Assembly: GCA_026182355.1 (NCBI GenBank)
Contig: JAPFBL010001928.1
Coordinates: forward strand, 5,969,501 to 6,033,500
Origin: Hermatobates lingyangjiaoensis
Taxonomy: Eukaryota; Arthropoda; Insecta; Hemiptera; Hermatobatidae
Direction of reading: 5' to 3'
Length of the DNA: 64,000 nucleotides
Below are positions 32,870 through 45,756 of this stretch, piece after piece. The notes beneath the pieces are model-generated. The model searched no databases, was not told the origin of the DNA, and was given only the letters and a program-made list of their open reading frames with translations. Position 1 is the stretch's first letter; the number at the start of each line of letters is the position of its first letter. A program made the translations under genes and the position numbers.

Positions 32870-33700
32870 TATCTCTAAATTAAGGGATCCGGGACTAATT
32901 TCACTGGCTATAGCATCTCAGGAATTGACAACTTCTTCCAGTTATCAAGAGAGGAAATGATACTGATATCTATAATGCTTGAATTAGTCTTACTTGTGGC
33001 ATAAATTTACTAAATTCTATTTAATTTAATTTTGAAATGAGAGTTCAAGAAGAAGATGAAGAATACTCTAAATTTCTGATAAATATTGGTGAAGACAGAG
33101 TTGAAAAGAATGAAAGTAAAGAGATTACTGCCCGAAGATATGTTTATCAGTGCACATAATGTTCATTAGTGTAGTGTACTCTTCATTCTCCAACCAACAA
33201 ATATTTTTCACAGAAAATTCCATATAAGTTCCATTTAACGATATACTCAGAGAGATTAATCATAGGTTAATTGAATAATTTTCAGAAGAAATTAAACAAT
33301 ATCTCTCATACAACTTTGTGTAGGAATGGAACCGAATCCAACATAAGCTAGAACTCAAAAAGGAGTGTGTCACTGTCATGTGTATGTATGAGATATATTG
33401 ATCCACTGCGGTTATGTAATGGAATAAGACTAATAACTGAGGACCTTTATGATAAAGTAATTGTTTTTTAAAATTATAGGATCGCAGTGTCAAGGGGAAA
33501 TAGTTATAATTCCAAGATTGAAAGTGGTTTTATGTGAAAAGGGACAAAATTCCTTTTTTAAGGATTCAATTTTCAATACAGTTAGCATTTGCCATTACCA
33601 TTCATAAGTTCAAGGAGGCACCCTATAGAAAGTTTTAGTTCATTTATGTAACACCATTTAAACATGGCCAATTGCTCACAGTAGGGTCAAACAGAAAGAA
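32870..33700 (+). pseudogene. Helitron PIF1-type helicase relic
   Basis: Separate frames line up in order with a Helitron helicase. EEYSKFLINIGEDR at about 33058-33100 matches the W-x-x-FLL-x-IGDG region. NIDPLRLCNGIRL-like residues near 33395-33430 match NLDPPRLCNGTRL of the helicase at 22871. FAITIHKFKEA near 33587-33620 matches motif VI (FAxTINKSQGQ), and FKHGQL near 33658 matches the C-terminal FSHGQL. Many stops and shifts separate them. It differs strongly from the copy at 22871, so it is an older or separate lineage. No terminal CTAG hairpin was found nearby. Confidence 0.65.
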
Positions 33701-35035
33701 AACATTAAAGTTTTTTTAAAAAAATTAATTTGTACAAAAAAAGTAAATAAGAACTGTCTTAAAAATATGTTCATCATTAGAAATGAATTAATTTAGAGTT
33801 TTTTTGCATTTAGGTGAACAAAATTGCATTAAAAAGGAAAGTGCTGGATGACCCAACAAGTCATGGGTAGTTTAGTTTTTTATAAATGCGATAACGTGAA
33901 TAAAGTAATTATACTGCGATTCAGTTGATACTGAGATTCCGTCACGTACTACAGTTACAAAATTACGCTACATGGGTGACAGACAAATTTGATGTCCTAT
34001 AAATTCATGCTTATGCGATTATGATATCTTCCTGTTAAGCAGCTTTCTACAGACTGAATTTCTGCCAATACAGGAAATAACTGCATGTTTAAAGTAAAAA
34101 AAAATAATAATAATTTTATTAAAATATTTCAGATAAATAGAACTTTTTTTAGATCATACTATATTGTGATAAATAATCATACAGGATGGTATATCATAAA
34201 CAAAAAGTAACAGTTGTATTTGTAATAAAATTTTTTTTTGTAAATAATCATATTGATTCGTTGATGGTACATGAAACATAAAGGCGATTTGAAAGTGCTT
34301 TGATTTTCCCATCTGAATTTAACAGTATGGCATTTAAAGTTAAATATGGATTTTTTTTTTTTAATTAAAACAGCGGATGACTGTTGAAAAATCATAGCGG
34401 GAACTAATTTATGGACGGGTGTATATTTGAGCGAACGTTGTCCCCACACTGTATTCTCCCTCCATGTCTCTGCCAATTAATTCGCATAAATTATTCCAAC
34501 CAAATCAATTACTATTTCACTCAACTTCCATTTTGAACAAATGCTGTATTTTTGTTGATATTCTAGATCTCTACTAAATCCTTCAATTACTTATGCCAAA
34601 GATTTCTATGGTGTCTTTGATAAATGAAGTACCTTTGATACTATGTTCCTTAACAGCATTATTTATTTCTCTCTTTTTACGTTCTAATGATACTATCAGA
34701 CTCAAGTAAATTTCTTCTTCATTCAAAGGCTTTCTATTTAGAAATATACAAGTTAGTGTGTTGGGCGTATCTGAGCTGTCCATACTTCTACGAGAAACTC
34801 AGAACAAAACCTGTTTAGCAGCTTAGCAGCTTTTTGTCATTTATGAAATATGTTATTGCAGGCCTTTTTTTCCCTTTTTAATTGTCTAGATAACCTCGTG
34901 ATTATCAAAAATGTATTTTAGCCAATCTTTGACATGGCCTACTAAATTTTTTCTCATTTTTGTCCACTTTTTAAGATTTATATTGCATATATTTTTTCAA
35001 TAAATTACAATACACATATAAATAGCCATATGTGT

Positions 35036-35040
<5 letters not shown>
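33701..35040. other. AT-rich sequence, no gene seen
   Basis: Open frames of 66-99 codons on the minus strand have no recognisable features. Nothing else seen. Confidence 0.45.

Positions 35041-35067
<27 letters not shown>
35034..35067. repeat. (GA)n microsatellite
   Basis: GAGAGA run with one interruption near its left end. Confidence 0.9.
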
Positions 35068-35408
35068 AAGAAACAAAATTGAAAAAAAAATGCTGAGAAA
35101 ATTAAAATAAGTCAATAAAAAACAAAGTCATCAGTTTTTGGCATTTATAGACGTATATGCAAAGGCTTTTTTTTGACTCAGAGAAGGAAGTAAGGACTAT
35201 TAGCATTTATGCAGGAAAACAATCTATGAGTACAATTTTTAAAACCACCTACAGCAATAGAATGAACCAATCGGCCAATCACGTCTCACAAATGCACTAG
35301 ACTAATTGGAACTCACGGCAGTAAAGGTTTTGTTATTCGACAATGCAAGAAGTAATGAAGAGACCTCAATTTGGCTGGAAGATAAATAAAAGTATATTTT
35401 CCCAAAAG
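35068..35408. other. unassigned sequence
   Basis: Nothing recognised. Confidence 0.35.
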
Positions 35409-35459
35409 AGTTGTCCAAAGGATATTGAGACACTGTCTCAATGTCCTTTGGACAACTCA
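35409..35459. repeat. short near-perfect palindrome
   Basis: GAGTTGTCCAAAGGA...ATTGAGACA and its complement form about 24 pairs with almost no loop. It has no hammerhead core. It could be the core-less tip of another hairpin family. Confidence 0.75.
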
Positions 35460-35598
35460 TTTGGTAATTACCACCTTATATTCGTAAGACTGTCAGGAGA
35501 CTGGAACAACTTAGTTTAAAAGTCATTAATACCGAAGCTGCGGTACATTTCAACAAAGTATGCCTCCAACAAGATTTCCTGCCAACCTATACTAAAAG
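35460..35598. other. unassigned sequence
   Basis: Nothing recognised. Confidence 0.3.
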
Positions 35599-35762
35599 TA
35601 TATATATATATATATATAAAATAAATTCAAAACGAAGGAAACACACAGAAAAACACAGACATAACTCACATCGATATTTCGACCATCGTCGTTATCAGGA
35701 AGAGCGAGGGTCTCTTCGCTCTTCACACCTCCTGATGACGACGATGGTCAAAATATCGAAAA
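35599..35762. repeat. palindromic element, family H3, truncated second arm
   Basis: (TA)n at 35599-35618, then an arm matching the H3 copy at 19029 (AAATTCAAAACGAAGGAAAC), a short centre, and a second arm that stops at AAATATCGA (35758). There it runs directly into another palindrome. The second arm has CAAAAT where the other arm has CGAAAT, so its core is damaged. Confidence 0.75.
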
Positions 35763-35764
35763 GT

Positions 35765-36036
35765 ATAACAAAAGGAACGAAAACACCTACTAGGATGAAT
35801 ATTTTGAACCATAGTTTGTCATCAGGAAGAGACTACAAGGGAAAAAGAAGAGGTGTGGTTTGTTCTGTGTAGAACAAACGTACCTTTTCTTCCTCCCCTC
35901 TAGTCTCTTCCTGACGACAAACTGTGTTCGAAATATTGATCATGGTATTTTTTTGTTCTTTTTGCGTCACTTTTTTTAGTTACTTATTTTTCCGTGTTGG
36001 ACTATTATTTTGTACATATATATATATATATATATA
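35765..36036. repeat. palindromic element related to H3, with tail and (TA)n
   Basis: Arms at about 35775-35855 and 35885-35960 are inverted but more diverged than in other copies. The plus arm has CTGACGA (35911-35917), a short AAC/GTT stem, GAAA, then a weak self-complementary ATATTGATC segment. The tail TCCGTGTTGGACTATTATTT is at 35991-36010 and (TA)n at 36017-36036. Together with the H3 arm on its left it forms a composite. Confidence 0.65.
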
Positions 36037-36244
36037 AACTCACACGATATTCCGATGTCGTCACCAGATGAATGAAGTTAATCACTTAAAATGTTTAGTT
36101 TGCTGAATCCTTTTTGATGGTTATTATAAATATATTGTTTATTTAGTCCTGTGAAACAAAAATAAACGTATATAAATATAAATGAGGTTTAATTACTAAA
36201 AATCACCTCTTTCCCAATGACACGTCTTTTTTCAAGACAGCCTT
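36037..36244. other. AT-rich sequence, no gene seen
   Basis: Nothing recognised. Confidence 0.3.
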
Positions 36245-36356
36245 AGGACAAAAAACCAACTGAGTACGATTTTTGACTCTGACGAAGACCGCTTGTTGTG
36301 GTTGAAAGATCTTAGTCTCCCCCCTCCCCCCCATTTTTTATTGTGGTTTAATCATT
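36245..36356 (+). repeat. family H1, single arm
   Basis: Right arm of H1 from ACAAAAAACCAACTGAG through the ribozyme to TTGTGGTTTAATCAT. The left arm is absent. The TTTTCCC segment is changed to a C-rich run (36319-36331). Confidence 0.75.
36275..36317 (+). ncRNA. hammerhead ribozyme, family H1, solo arm
   Basis: Stem I GACU/AGUC, CUGACGA (36279-36285), stem II slightly changed (loop and one pair: UUGUG for UUACG), GAAA (36304-36307), AGAUCU, U. All catalytic positions kept. Without the opposing arm it would not be trapped in a long hairpin. Confidence 0.7.
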
Positions 36357-37170
36357 TATACATATATAAATGATGTTTTAATAAAAACCAGACTTTTAAG
36401 ATTTATGGCAAAGATAGTTTTTCTATTACTATTACTATATTTTTCTAATTACTATTCATTTAATTAGGTACCGAAATTAGCTATACTTTTTTTTATTAAT
36501 ACATTAAACTCTCATTAATTATTGCTAGTAAACTTTTGATCATTAAAGCAGTAGTACTACTAACCTGAAATTCATTTTAAACACTCATTTAATTTGTTCT
36601 CTGAAAGTAAGTATATTATTTTTAACATGCTTCAGATAAGTGTCTATAAATTGATTCATTTCTTAATTCAGCCCTATAGGTGTTTCTATAAACAATTTTA
36701 AGGCCTCGTTTATAACTTTTTTTTCCCTCATTTTCATAAATATTCACTCGCTTCATGTATACCATTAGCAATGATTGCCTTGATGTTAGAAATTAAGCTC
36801 CTCGTGAAAATTAATCAGGGTGAAATAGTGGTCTTGCAGCAGGGTTTATGGACGAGCTGGCTCATGACTAAACTTCACGTCTGATTAATGCTTCTGCGGT
36901 AAACACCAATAAATATCTCCATATCAATGTGCTCTATATAAATCGTGTAGTTCATTTCATTTTTATGTGACTAAATTTATCATCAATTATAAGACATTAC
37001 ATCAAATATGGCATTACATCAAATAAGGAATATAAAGAATCTGATTTATGAAATTTAAATTCAAACTGGCATATTACTAGTCAAAAAGAACATTTATTTT
37101 GATAAGTAATAAATTAAATTATAAAAAAACTCTTACTCTTATTTTTAAGAAATAGCAACTATTCATTACC

Positions 37171-37202
<32 letters not shown>

Positions 37203-37311
37203 AACGTTTATATAAATATTTAAATACATAAATTAATATAAATATAATTTTTATATAAAATAAGTTTACGTTTATTTACAGCATTTATGTTTATATAAAT
37301 ATAAAATAAAA
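36357..37311. other. AT-rich sequence with (TA)n
   Basis: (TA)n at 37178-37203, followed by TATAAATAT-rich DNA to about 37310. No gene. Confidence 0.45.
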
Positions 37312-37415
37312 TTGTGAAATTCTGAAGCGACCACTTCGCAAGTGCGCTTGGTGCCCCTTCATCTACTCTCTTGATGACGTTTCAACCAAAAATTAGATAC
37401 TGTATGTGTGTTCGT
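37312..37415 (+). repeat. family H4 relic, single arm
   Basis: GTGCGCTTGG...CTCTCTTGATGACG...CAAAAATTAGATACTGTATGTGTGTTCG follows the H4 plus arm in order. The catalytic box reads TTGATGA and GAAA reads AAAA, so the ribozyme is dead. Confidence 0.6.
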
Positions 37416-39380
37416 ATCTTTTTAATAAAATAATTGGACTACCAAGTCAAGAAAATGATAAGAACATAGACTAGTTCTGGTACCATTGGAGCAGAGGATT
37501 TCTTCCTAAAGATTTTTAAGAAGAAATTTTCATAAATTTCATAAATTTCGAAAATTTCATAACTTTCGCTAAATATGTTTATTGTAATGATCAGTCCCAC
37601 AGAAATTGCCTTAGCGTTCAAGTTGTTATAAAAAAATCATATTACGCATGTGATGTAATTACTCTACCAAACTAATAAGGGTGAAGATTTGTGGAAACAT
37701 TCGTATTGGGTATAGAAAATCCTGTAAAATTAAAAAGACGAAAAGAAGAGAGCTGAAATTCAAAGAAGAATTTGAACAGTCAATACTTTAGGAAACGATA
37801 AATACAATGTTTATCCTTCTTGGGTAGAATGACATCCAATAGACACTCAAATAGTAATTTTTCCGAAGGCAGAAAAAGCTTATATATCACTTTTAATAAA
37901 TTAAAAATATTAAATTTAGTAAAAAAAAATACAATTATATTTTTAATAACTAATTACAGGAGGGTACTACCCTCAAGACCACAGTAAATAAGGGATTTAA
38001 GACATTATGTACCTCATCGCCTTGTAATAAAGGAAAATAGCAAGCACATACGCCACCAGTATTAGATAGCTTTCCTGTAAGACCATCTTTTAATTAATAT
38101 CAATGACACTAGCATTATTACAAGGCTAGTGAAAGCATTTTTACTTATAGTTCTGCAGGAAGATGGTAATTTTGTTTTTATGGCATGATGCAGGCAAAAT
38201 GCAGCTCAAAACTTATCGCCCTAAAAGAATAGTTTTTGGAGTCACCAGCCACTGATTTATACTTAGGGCTGTTATTGGATATATTTTAACTCATACGTTA
38301 AATTATGCCATTAAATATCGAAAAAAAATTATTCCACACAATTTTTGCTTCAGATACAGAAATAAGCCAAAAATTGTATCTGTATATCTGAATGCTATAA
38401 CTAGTATAGCAGCTAATGATCTTCTCAGGTCATAAAACAAACAAAACATTTGTTGTCAGTTCTGCTTTGAAATGTGGACCTGAGAATACTCTGAAATCTT
38501 AGCGTTGACAGAAAATCAGTTGTTGGTCATGTGGTTTGTAACCACATGTGCTGTGATGTCACGCACTCAGTTCTTATCAAGAAATATGGCATTTTTCTCG
38601 ACTTTGAGAGAACAGCTATTGATTAATCCCAATGAATTCATGTATTTAAATGTTTTTGAGTGTTGATTACATGATGATGGTCATTTATTAATAAATGTTG
38701 GTCAACATTCTCTCTCGTACACAGAGTACGAGAACTTGTCGAAAAAAACTTTTCTTAGTTTGACGGAATTGTATAAAGTATTGAGATAAGATTGTCATGT
38801 TTCAACATTACAGTTTTTAAACTTTATCGAATGGTGGAAAACAACTCATTTTGTATACAGATGTTGCAATAAGTTTGTAAAAAAAAAAAAAAGTGTCGCT
38901 TCATAAGTCAAGAGAGGATTCAATAGGGCAAGAAAGTTGACTTTACTAAAGAAAACCAAAAGGGTTGGTATAGTCGATGGGTGGAGAATATTGATAAAGA
39001 TTGTACAAGTTGTGAGAATGCGAGATGGTGCTTGCAGAGAAAGGCAATGTCTCGAGATTCTCGAATGGGGCAAATTAAAAACTTGGATCCAAGGGGACAG
39101 GAGGATGAGCCCCTTCTCTCTTTCACAGCCTTCTCCATCCTCTTGCTAGCTTAAATGACAAGACTCAACTATTTTCCAAAACTTCTTCCGAACCTCAACC
39201 TGCTTCATGTCTCAAAATGAAATCTCCTCTTTCCTCCCCCCCCCCCCCCGCCCCCCACCCCTTCAACATCCTATACACAAACTTTTGATAAATAAAGTAC
39301 TACCACCCTCCGTTCCTCTTCTTAAACTCCCAAAGTCATTCACGGACAGTTCTCTTAAAAAAAAAAAAAAAAAAAAAAAG
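37416..39380. other. unassigned sequence; A-run at 39358-39379
   Basis: No recognised gene. 39180-39379 is C-rich then ends in a run of A, with AATAAA at about 39291-39296 some 65 bases upstream. A processed retrocopy is possible but no protein or RNA source is recognised. Another A-run is at 38880-38892. Confidence 0.35.
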
Positions 39381-41904
39381 CCACAATATAACAAAAAAAG
39401 TAATGTTCCTTGAGCCCATTTGTTAAGAAACAATAATAACTTTAACTCTCAGGAGGGCAAATAATTTTAAATAGAATCTATGTTAATATATCGTCATTCA
39501 ATATTATAAAAAGAAAGTGAATTTGAGATGTTGTTGCTACAGATATTGTTTAAATTCTATTAGAATAACTATTTTATGGATAAAACAAAACAAATGAAGG
39601 ATACTATGAGATATCCAACTCCAAAGTAAAAATGGATGCATTTATGAACTGAGAAAGCAGAATGAAGTGAGGAACGTCGCAAAATGTTTTGCAACTTGTA
39701 TATTGATCCTATGTTTGGCCTGAAGTAATAGCCAGGCATCAGGAGTTCTTCGGACTGCTTTTGACTCTTCCATCAAATAGATTGTATAGTATAAAACCAA
39801 GCGTTCAACATTATAACGGACGGAACAATAGCCACTCCAATAACAGGAATATAAATCCAGAAAGATATAGAATCTCTCCCAAACAAGCAAGAAAATTTTA
39901 CTTCATCTAAGACAAGAGGCTACAATAAATCGACGACCATTTTTGAATATAATTGCACATGCCGCCTTTTGATAAGTTTATGTCCTCAGTTCGACATTAA
40001 GCAGGCAGACAGTTAGTAACTTTGCTGAAGTTACTAACCAAAGAGAATGGACTGTTGTATAACAAATATAAAAGCATTAGGGTTACAACTGATTGGATTA
40101 GTATTTACAGCAACAAATAGAACAAGTGAAACTATAATTTAAATCTAATTTAGAGCTTAAAAAACCAGACATCTCGTACATTCTGCAAGAAAAAAATTCA
40201 TTACATGTTTTTAAAAACCAATCGGCATCGAATGCAATATTTAATAAATGGGATGGAGTATATTCCCGATTTATATGTTTTGTATCTCCATTTAACAAAC
40301 TGGTTACTAGCTTTTGACGCTAATATCATATATTACTTCTTTAACAAAAAAAAAGTAAATTTAAAACAAACTAAATTTAAATTACTGCTAAGAAATATAA
40401 AGTTTATGACATTAAGTGTCATCCTGAAAGTTTTCGTGTCTATTTATCTAGATTCAAAGAGAGTGAAGGTTGTGGACATCCAGAAGAGTGGAAAATCATC
40501 TAAAGCCTCAGTCTTTAGTCACCATCTACAGTTGCATATTTTGCTTTGATGGGCTGTAGCCATGATCACATCTATGGCAACTTTGAAAAGAGTCAAAGTG
40601 ATGAGAGAAGAAGAAAAATGTAATTATGCTGCAGACATTGACTTTTTAGACATTGCAAGACTCATAAGAAGAGCTTTCAAACAAAATGCAAAGCTTCAGA
40701 AAGGGACAATGAAGCTGGCAAGACATGAAAATAGCAATAAGGCAAAAGAGAAAACTTAAAGAGTTCCAGATGGTAGCAGATTTTGATCTGCGGAAACTCT
40801 GTGAAATTCTGCTTACTCTGTAATGGATGATAAAAAAAGGAACAAAATATTTAAAAGCATTCTCTGAACCTCTACCAGAGGGGCTTATCTGTTTACTTAA
40901 CATATGCTTCCTCAGTCAAAAATGAAAAAAAAAACAAAACATAGCTCCATGTTTATGTAACTTTTATGCATTCAAAGAATTATAATACTATTGAAGGAAT
41001 TTCGAGTTGATTTAGATTTTCTTAAAATAGCTTTAAGTCGAATTAGTTTTATTATAAAATGATAACGACGCAGAGGAGACATAATTCCTTTATCCCTTTC
41101 CGAACTATTGGTTCATATTTCGGTACTCATCTGTCAGTCAAAGTTTTTTTTATAAAAATATATGAAGCGATTTTCTATACATAACATATACTTGTATTGT
41201 CTTTCCTTATATATTAGATATAAGAAGATTAATTGGAAACCTGAACTTTGTGTCGATTAAGAAAAGAACCTTTCAAACTATGATGTTATATAAAAGAGAA
41301 TACAAATTAATGTATTCTCTTATAAAACTAATGCAAATTAGTAAATTAGTAACAATACTAATACTGCATGAAAATGGTTTCAGGTTATTTTGCCTAAAAC
41401 CTTAAGTTATCAAGGCAAACAGCTTCACAATTTTTTTTCAAGAAGAGGTAAGAGCTACTAAGCAACGATTCTCGCTTCTTTTTTATTTAAAAAAAAATCG
41501 CTAGTATTTTGCTTAACCCCTTTCAGTAAATCACCGATTAGGTACAGTGTGTTTGATTTGCCATTGCAAGTTATCAAAACTAAGTAACCCAATCAACAGC
41601 AGCTGGTTGAAGACTATAATCATTTCTATAATGCTTATTTAGAATAAAATCACCGATAAGATATAAAAAATTGAAGTTCTGTGACAAAATTGTAGCTTTC
41701 AGCAAATCAAATTATTGAGGTGTCAAACTGTCTTCATTGACAAAAGGTCTAATTTTATTATTAATGCTTCAGCTATTCCAAAGGGAATATTTTGTCTAAT
41801 AAATATTTCCTGTCTGAAAAAAAAAGTTATACCATTTTTAACATAACTAATGGTTCGTTAAGGATTGATGTATATTTATTGATTGATCTCTTCCAAAGTA
41901 GATC
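39381..41904. other. unassigned AT-rich sequence
   Basis: The frame at 40562-40759 (65 codons, charged, starting MITSMATLKRVK) lies in a slightly GC-richer patch and could be an exon or transposase remnant. No motif supports either. Nothing else recognised. Confidence 0.35.
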
Positions 41905-42375
41905 ATTTTACTTTACTATAATCAAAGTATAGCAATCATTAAAAAAAATTTATCTCGCGTTTTTGACGAATATGGATATTTTGATCTTCCCAAAATCCTT
42001 TTTTTTAGATGTTTTTACTATGATGCCGGTGTGTGGGTGGGTGGTTGTGAATTCAAATTTTGTGACAAATTTAAATGAGCCTTACAGAAGATATTCCCTA
42101 TTGTTTTAAAAAGGTATTGATTGTTAAAAAAATTACTGTTTTGGCGAAAATGTGTTTTTTGAGGATACTTTTTCTTCTAAACTATTAAACCTAGGGTATT
42201 AAAACTTTGCAAATAGTATGGAATTGAATTTAGGTATACTAAGCGAAATCAAAACTTTTGAATAACCAAATAAATCAGTTTTGGTGTAAATTAAAAAATT
42301 TTGATTGTTTCTATGACTGTTTGAAAAAGTTTGAAAGCACGATAGCCGTCATACCATTTGATGAACAATAATGTT
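41905..42375 (+). repeat. family T, 5' part, diverged
   Basis: Starts with a decayed terminal hairpin (TACTTTACTATAATCAAAGTATAG), then TTTTGACGAATATGG, a GATGCCGGTGTGTGGGTGGGTGG block in place of the GT tract, and blocks to GTCATACCATTTGATGAA as in the other copies. Confidence 0.75.
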
Positions 42376-44042
42376 ATTATACCCAAAAACATTGGAGCAG
42401 TTCTAGCACCCAAAAGCAAAATAAATGATTTCTCAAAGATTTTTAAAATAGAATGGGTTTAATCACTAGAATTCTTTAAAATGTGGAGCCTAGATGACTC
42501 AATAAAAGGAAAATTGTGGATATTAGTGTAACAAGTAACAGGTATTTTGTTTATATCCAACAAAGCTGTGACCATTTATAAGAGGACTAGTAGCTTTAAA
42601 GTCAGACTCTCGCAGGATTAGTCACATGTAATACCGTCCAACGATAAGATGAGTTATTGGACGTGCACGAACTGGTAAATGAAAAGAGTATTCAAGGTTG
42701 CTGGCAGGTGATGTTCATGATATACGGAAAGGTATACATCATATACGGAAAGTACATGGCCTGCAGTCCTTAGTACTAACAGCAGTGGATATGACAGCGT
42801 TTAGAAACTCTGTGGGAAAAAAAGGTTTCTCAGATTTGGAGGCCTAGTAAAAATTTGACCTGGTAAGATTTAATGAAGGTAGTTTGTAGAAATCACACGT
42901 AGTTTGTGATTTAGACATCATTGAAGAGAATCTTTGATTTCGTAACAGTGTTTTGTAATATATTTATTTTAGGAAAAGGAAATATTGGTGTGAAAAGAGG
43001 TGCTATAATCAGACTTCCAAACAGTTTGTGAATCATTGATTTTTGCTGCTATTTTAGCCGTTTGTTAATAAAATGTTTGAGGAAGCCACCTTCAAGAAAT
43101 GCTGCTCAAGTTGATTATTTTGAGAGCTTTTGTCCTCAAAACTTACTGGAATTTATTTGTTTAGTTTCAACCTCCAGGAGTAGTCAAAAGGTTCAAAGGG
43201 AGTCGTCAGCTGTTTCAAGCTCATTACTGGAGTAATAATGCGAAGAGCATTTCGCACAGTTAAGAAAACAGTTTTATTTTATTAATCATTACAGCGTAAT
43301 CATTGTACCATGGTACAATTTACATTAACTTAGTTAATTGTAAAGAAGGACATAAAAGAGATATTGCCATTTATATCTTATTAAATCTTGAGCAAAATGA
43401 AAAGGGTGGATCTTGTTCGAAATATTTTTATTAATCCTGTGAGATATAGTTCGTTTCTCAGTATTCTCAGAACACTTATAATTGTTCAGTAACTTCTGAA
43501 AATTAATCTTGAAAATGGTTGAGAGTGAATTTAGCTGGTAAAGAATTACTTTTTTTCAGTCATATTTGGACACAACCATATGATTGTGAATGGACTGATT
43601 TGAAAGTATGATGTAGAGTGAGATAAGTTATAAATGTCATATTTTGGCTTTATTTATGGAATATTATAAAATTGTATTTTTTTACATTCAGTCTATTTCA
43701 GTTGACTGTACTGAGTAGTATATCTTATCTACTCTACTATATCACAAATACTGCATGGTGTTACTTTCTACACATCTGATTGCAGATATCATTTTTACGA
43801 AAAACGATAGGTTATGCCCTAAACCCTTACAAATTATATCCATTGATTCGTGTCAGTACAAATTGCAAGTAGAGTTCAGAGATCTGTAAGTCCCAAAACA
43901 ATTCCATTTGCAAAGAACTGAAGGAAACTACTATGTTTTACTACCTAAGAGTGGTATGTGAAATTATTTACAAAATATAATAAACAGAGTAAACTATTGA
44001 TAGCAAATAATCTTGAACCCATATATGTAAAAAAAATATAAG
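42376..44042. other. unassigned sequence
   Basis: No gene recognised. The last 150 bases (from about 43890) may be the decayed upstream part of the Penelope relic. Confidence 0.4.
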
Positions 44043-44225
44043 ATTACAACACAATAGCAGCATTGACATACCACTTAAATTTTGTTACTAAGAACAGTAA
44101 TAAAAATTATTTTCAAAATACTAATGATTTTTCTTATATAGGAAAATTGCATGTAGATATTTATAATTTAAATATTTTAAAATCGACATCTTAGGGACTT
44201 GTCGAGAAGAAGGAAACTCTTTTTG
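44043..44225 (+). pseudogene. Penelope-like N-terminal relic
   Basis: Aligns by eye with 1110-1300 of the reverse transcriptase at 998-2449: blocks AATAGCAGCATTGAC, CTTAAATTTTGTTAC, AGTAATAAAAATTA and TTTAAATATTTTAAAA occur in the same order and spacing. One frame reads NTIAALTYHLNFVTKNSN and, further on, YNLNILKS before a stop. This is the N-terminal part only; no catalytic region is present. It shows a second, older insertion of the same lineage. Confidence 0.7.
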
Positions 44226-45433
44226 AAACTTGTATCGTAATTTACAAATTTTAATTTGATCCTACATAAAAAAATTTATTTGTTTGTAGTTAAATGTTCA
44301 CATAAAAAATATTTGTTACGTAAAATAATTTCATAATCTATTAAATTTTATATGACTTGCTTAATTGAATTAAGCAATTGTTAATTGAATTTAAAATATT
44401 CAAATCTTTTTTCAGCTAAATTATTTCCTAAAAAAAAGCGCTGATCTTTCAGAGCTAGCAGGAGCTAAAATATGTAATCCGGTAATTATAATATGTTGTT
44501 TTTCGAGATATCTTACTCACACACAAATGATTATATACACATGCACACAAACACACATATCAATATGTAACCCAATTTTATTGGACTGTGGAGATCTGAA
44601 CACGTGTATTTCTGTTGGAAAGTCGATATACTAATTTTTGACTTAAATACTGTCAGTACTTTACATTTCATATACAAGCAAATACATTAAACAGTCATTC
44701 TAAATCAGTGCTATATTAATGGACTTACCATTAAAATATGGTGTTCAATTTGGCATTTATGCCGAGTCGATTGTTGCCCAGAATGAGAAAATTACCTGTC
44801 AACACAAAAAAATGAAGATATACTGAAGAAGACTGATAATGGTTAGTTCTATCAAATGCATGTTATCATGGTATTGTCCTTCAATGTAAAAAGGAAAAAT
44901 ATATTCATATATGAATATTGGACATGTGATTTACAGTTATTCGTGAATATTGAATATTTCATCCACTAACTTATATTAATTATAAGTTAACATTTATATA
45001 AATATGTACTAACAGTTATATACATTTATAAACCAGAAAATGATTTTAATTTACCATGAAAAGTGCAATCCATGAATTACAACATTGAAACAAGTTTTCA
45101 AAAGTCCATGAAAACATCGTAGCTACTATGTTAGTTTGCAATCGTTGGACAGGTTTTTGATGGTATCTTCAGAAGAAAAATTGAACTCTCGTTTAATTAT
45201 CGAAACTGACTGAACGACTCTAACGGTTATGCAGAATGTAAGACCGTTTATTTACTTATTGATGTAACATACACGGTTAAGAATAAGGAATTCAAATCAA
45301 TCAATCTGTGTACTAAGATGGACTATCCTCACATTAACGGACCAGGTTTCTGTTACATATCTTATATCTACAAATTTTAACTATTATAAATCTATATATG
45401 TTGTAAATATTTTCTGCAAATAATACAGAAAAT
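44226..45433. other. AT-rich sequence, no gene seen
   Basis: Nothing recognised. Confidence 0.4.
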
Positions 45434-45665
45434 TCTAAGGTAAAATGGATAAACCAACAAAAGTCTCCACACAAATGAAGTTTTATTCAACGCATTTCGA
45501 ACACTTTGTGTTCATCATCAAGAAGACACTATAATACAAATTATATCTAATTAGTGTTCGAAACGCGTTGAATAAAACTTCATTTGTGTGGAGACTTTTG
45601 TTGGTTTATCCATTTTACCTCAGAATGAGTAAATACCCCACAATTACGGATTGCACAACTAATGA
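45434..45665. repeat. palindromic element, H2 relative, one core lost
   Basis: Outer arms (GGTAAAATGGATAAACCAAC at 45440 and its complement to 45623) are nearly perfect. The left arm keeps a minus-strand core with CTTGATGA for CCTGATGA, a TGAACAC stem and GAAATGCG. The right arm has TGTTCGAAACGCGTTG but lacks the catalytic box, which has been deleted. The tail GAGTAAATACCCCACA follows at 45626. No intact ribozyme is predicted. Confidence 0.75.
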
Positions 45666-45756
45666 TTTAATACAGAAAATACTTTAGATTTCCTTACAAA
45701 TATTCAAGAATTGTATAACATCCATATTTTCTAGTATATCAGAAGGTAAAAAAAAT

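Noticed and set aside
40562..40759. 65-codon charged frame
   Set aside because: No motif, no splice context and no neighbour supports it. Recorded only within the unassigned stretch.
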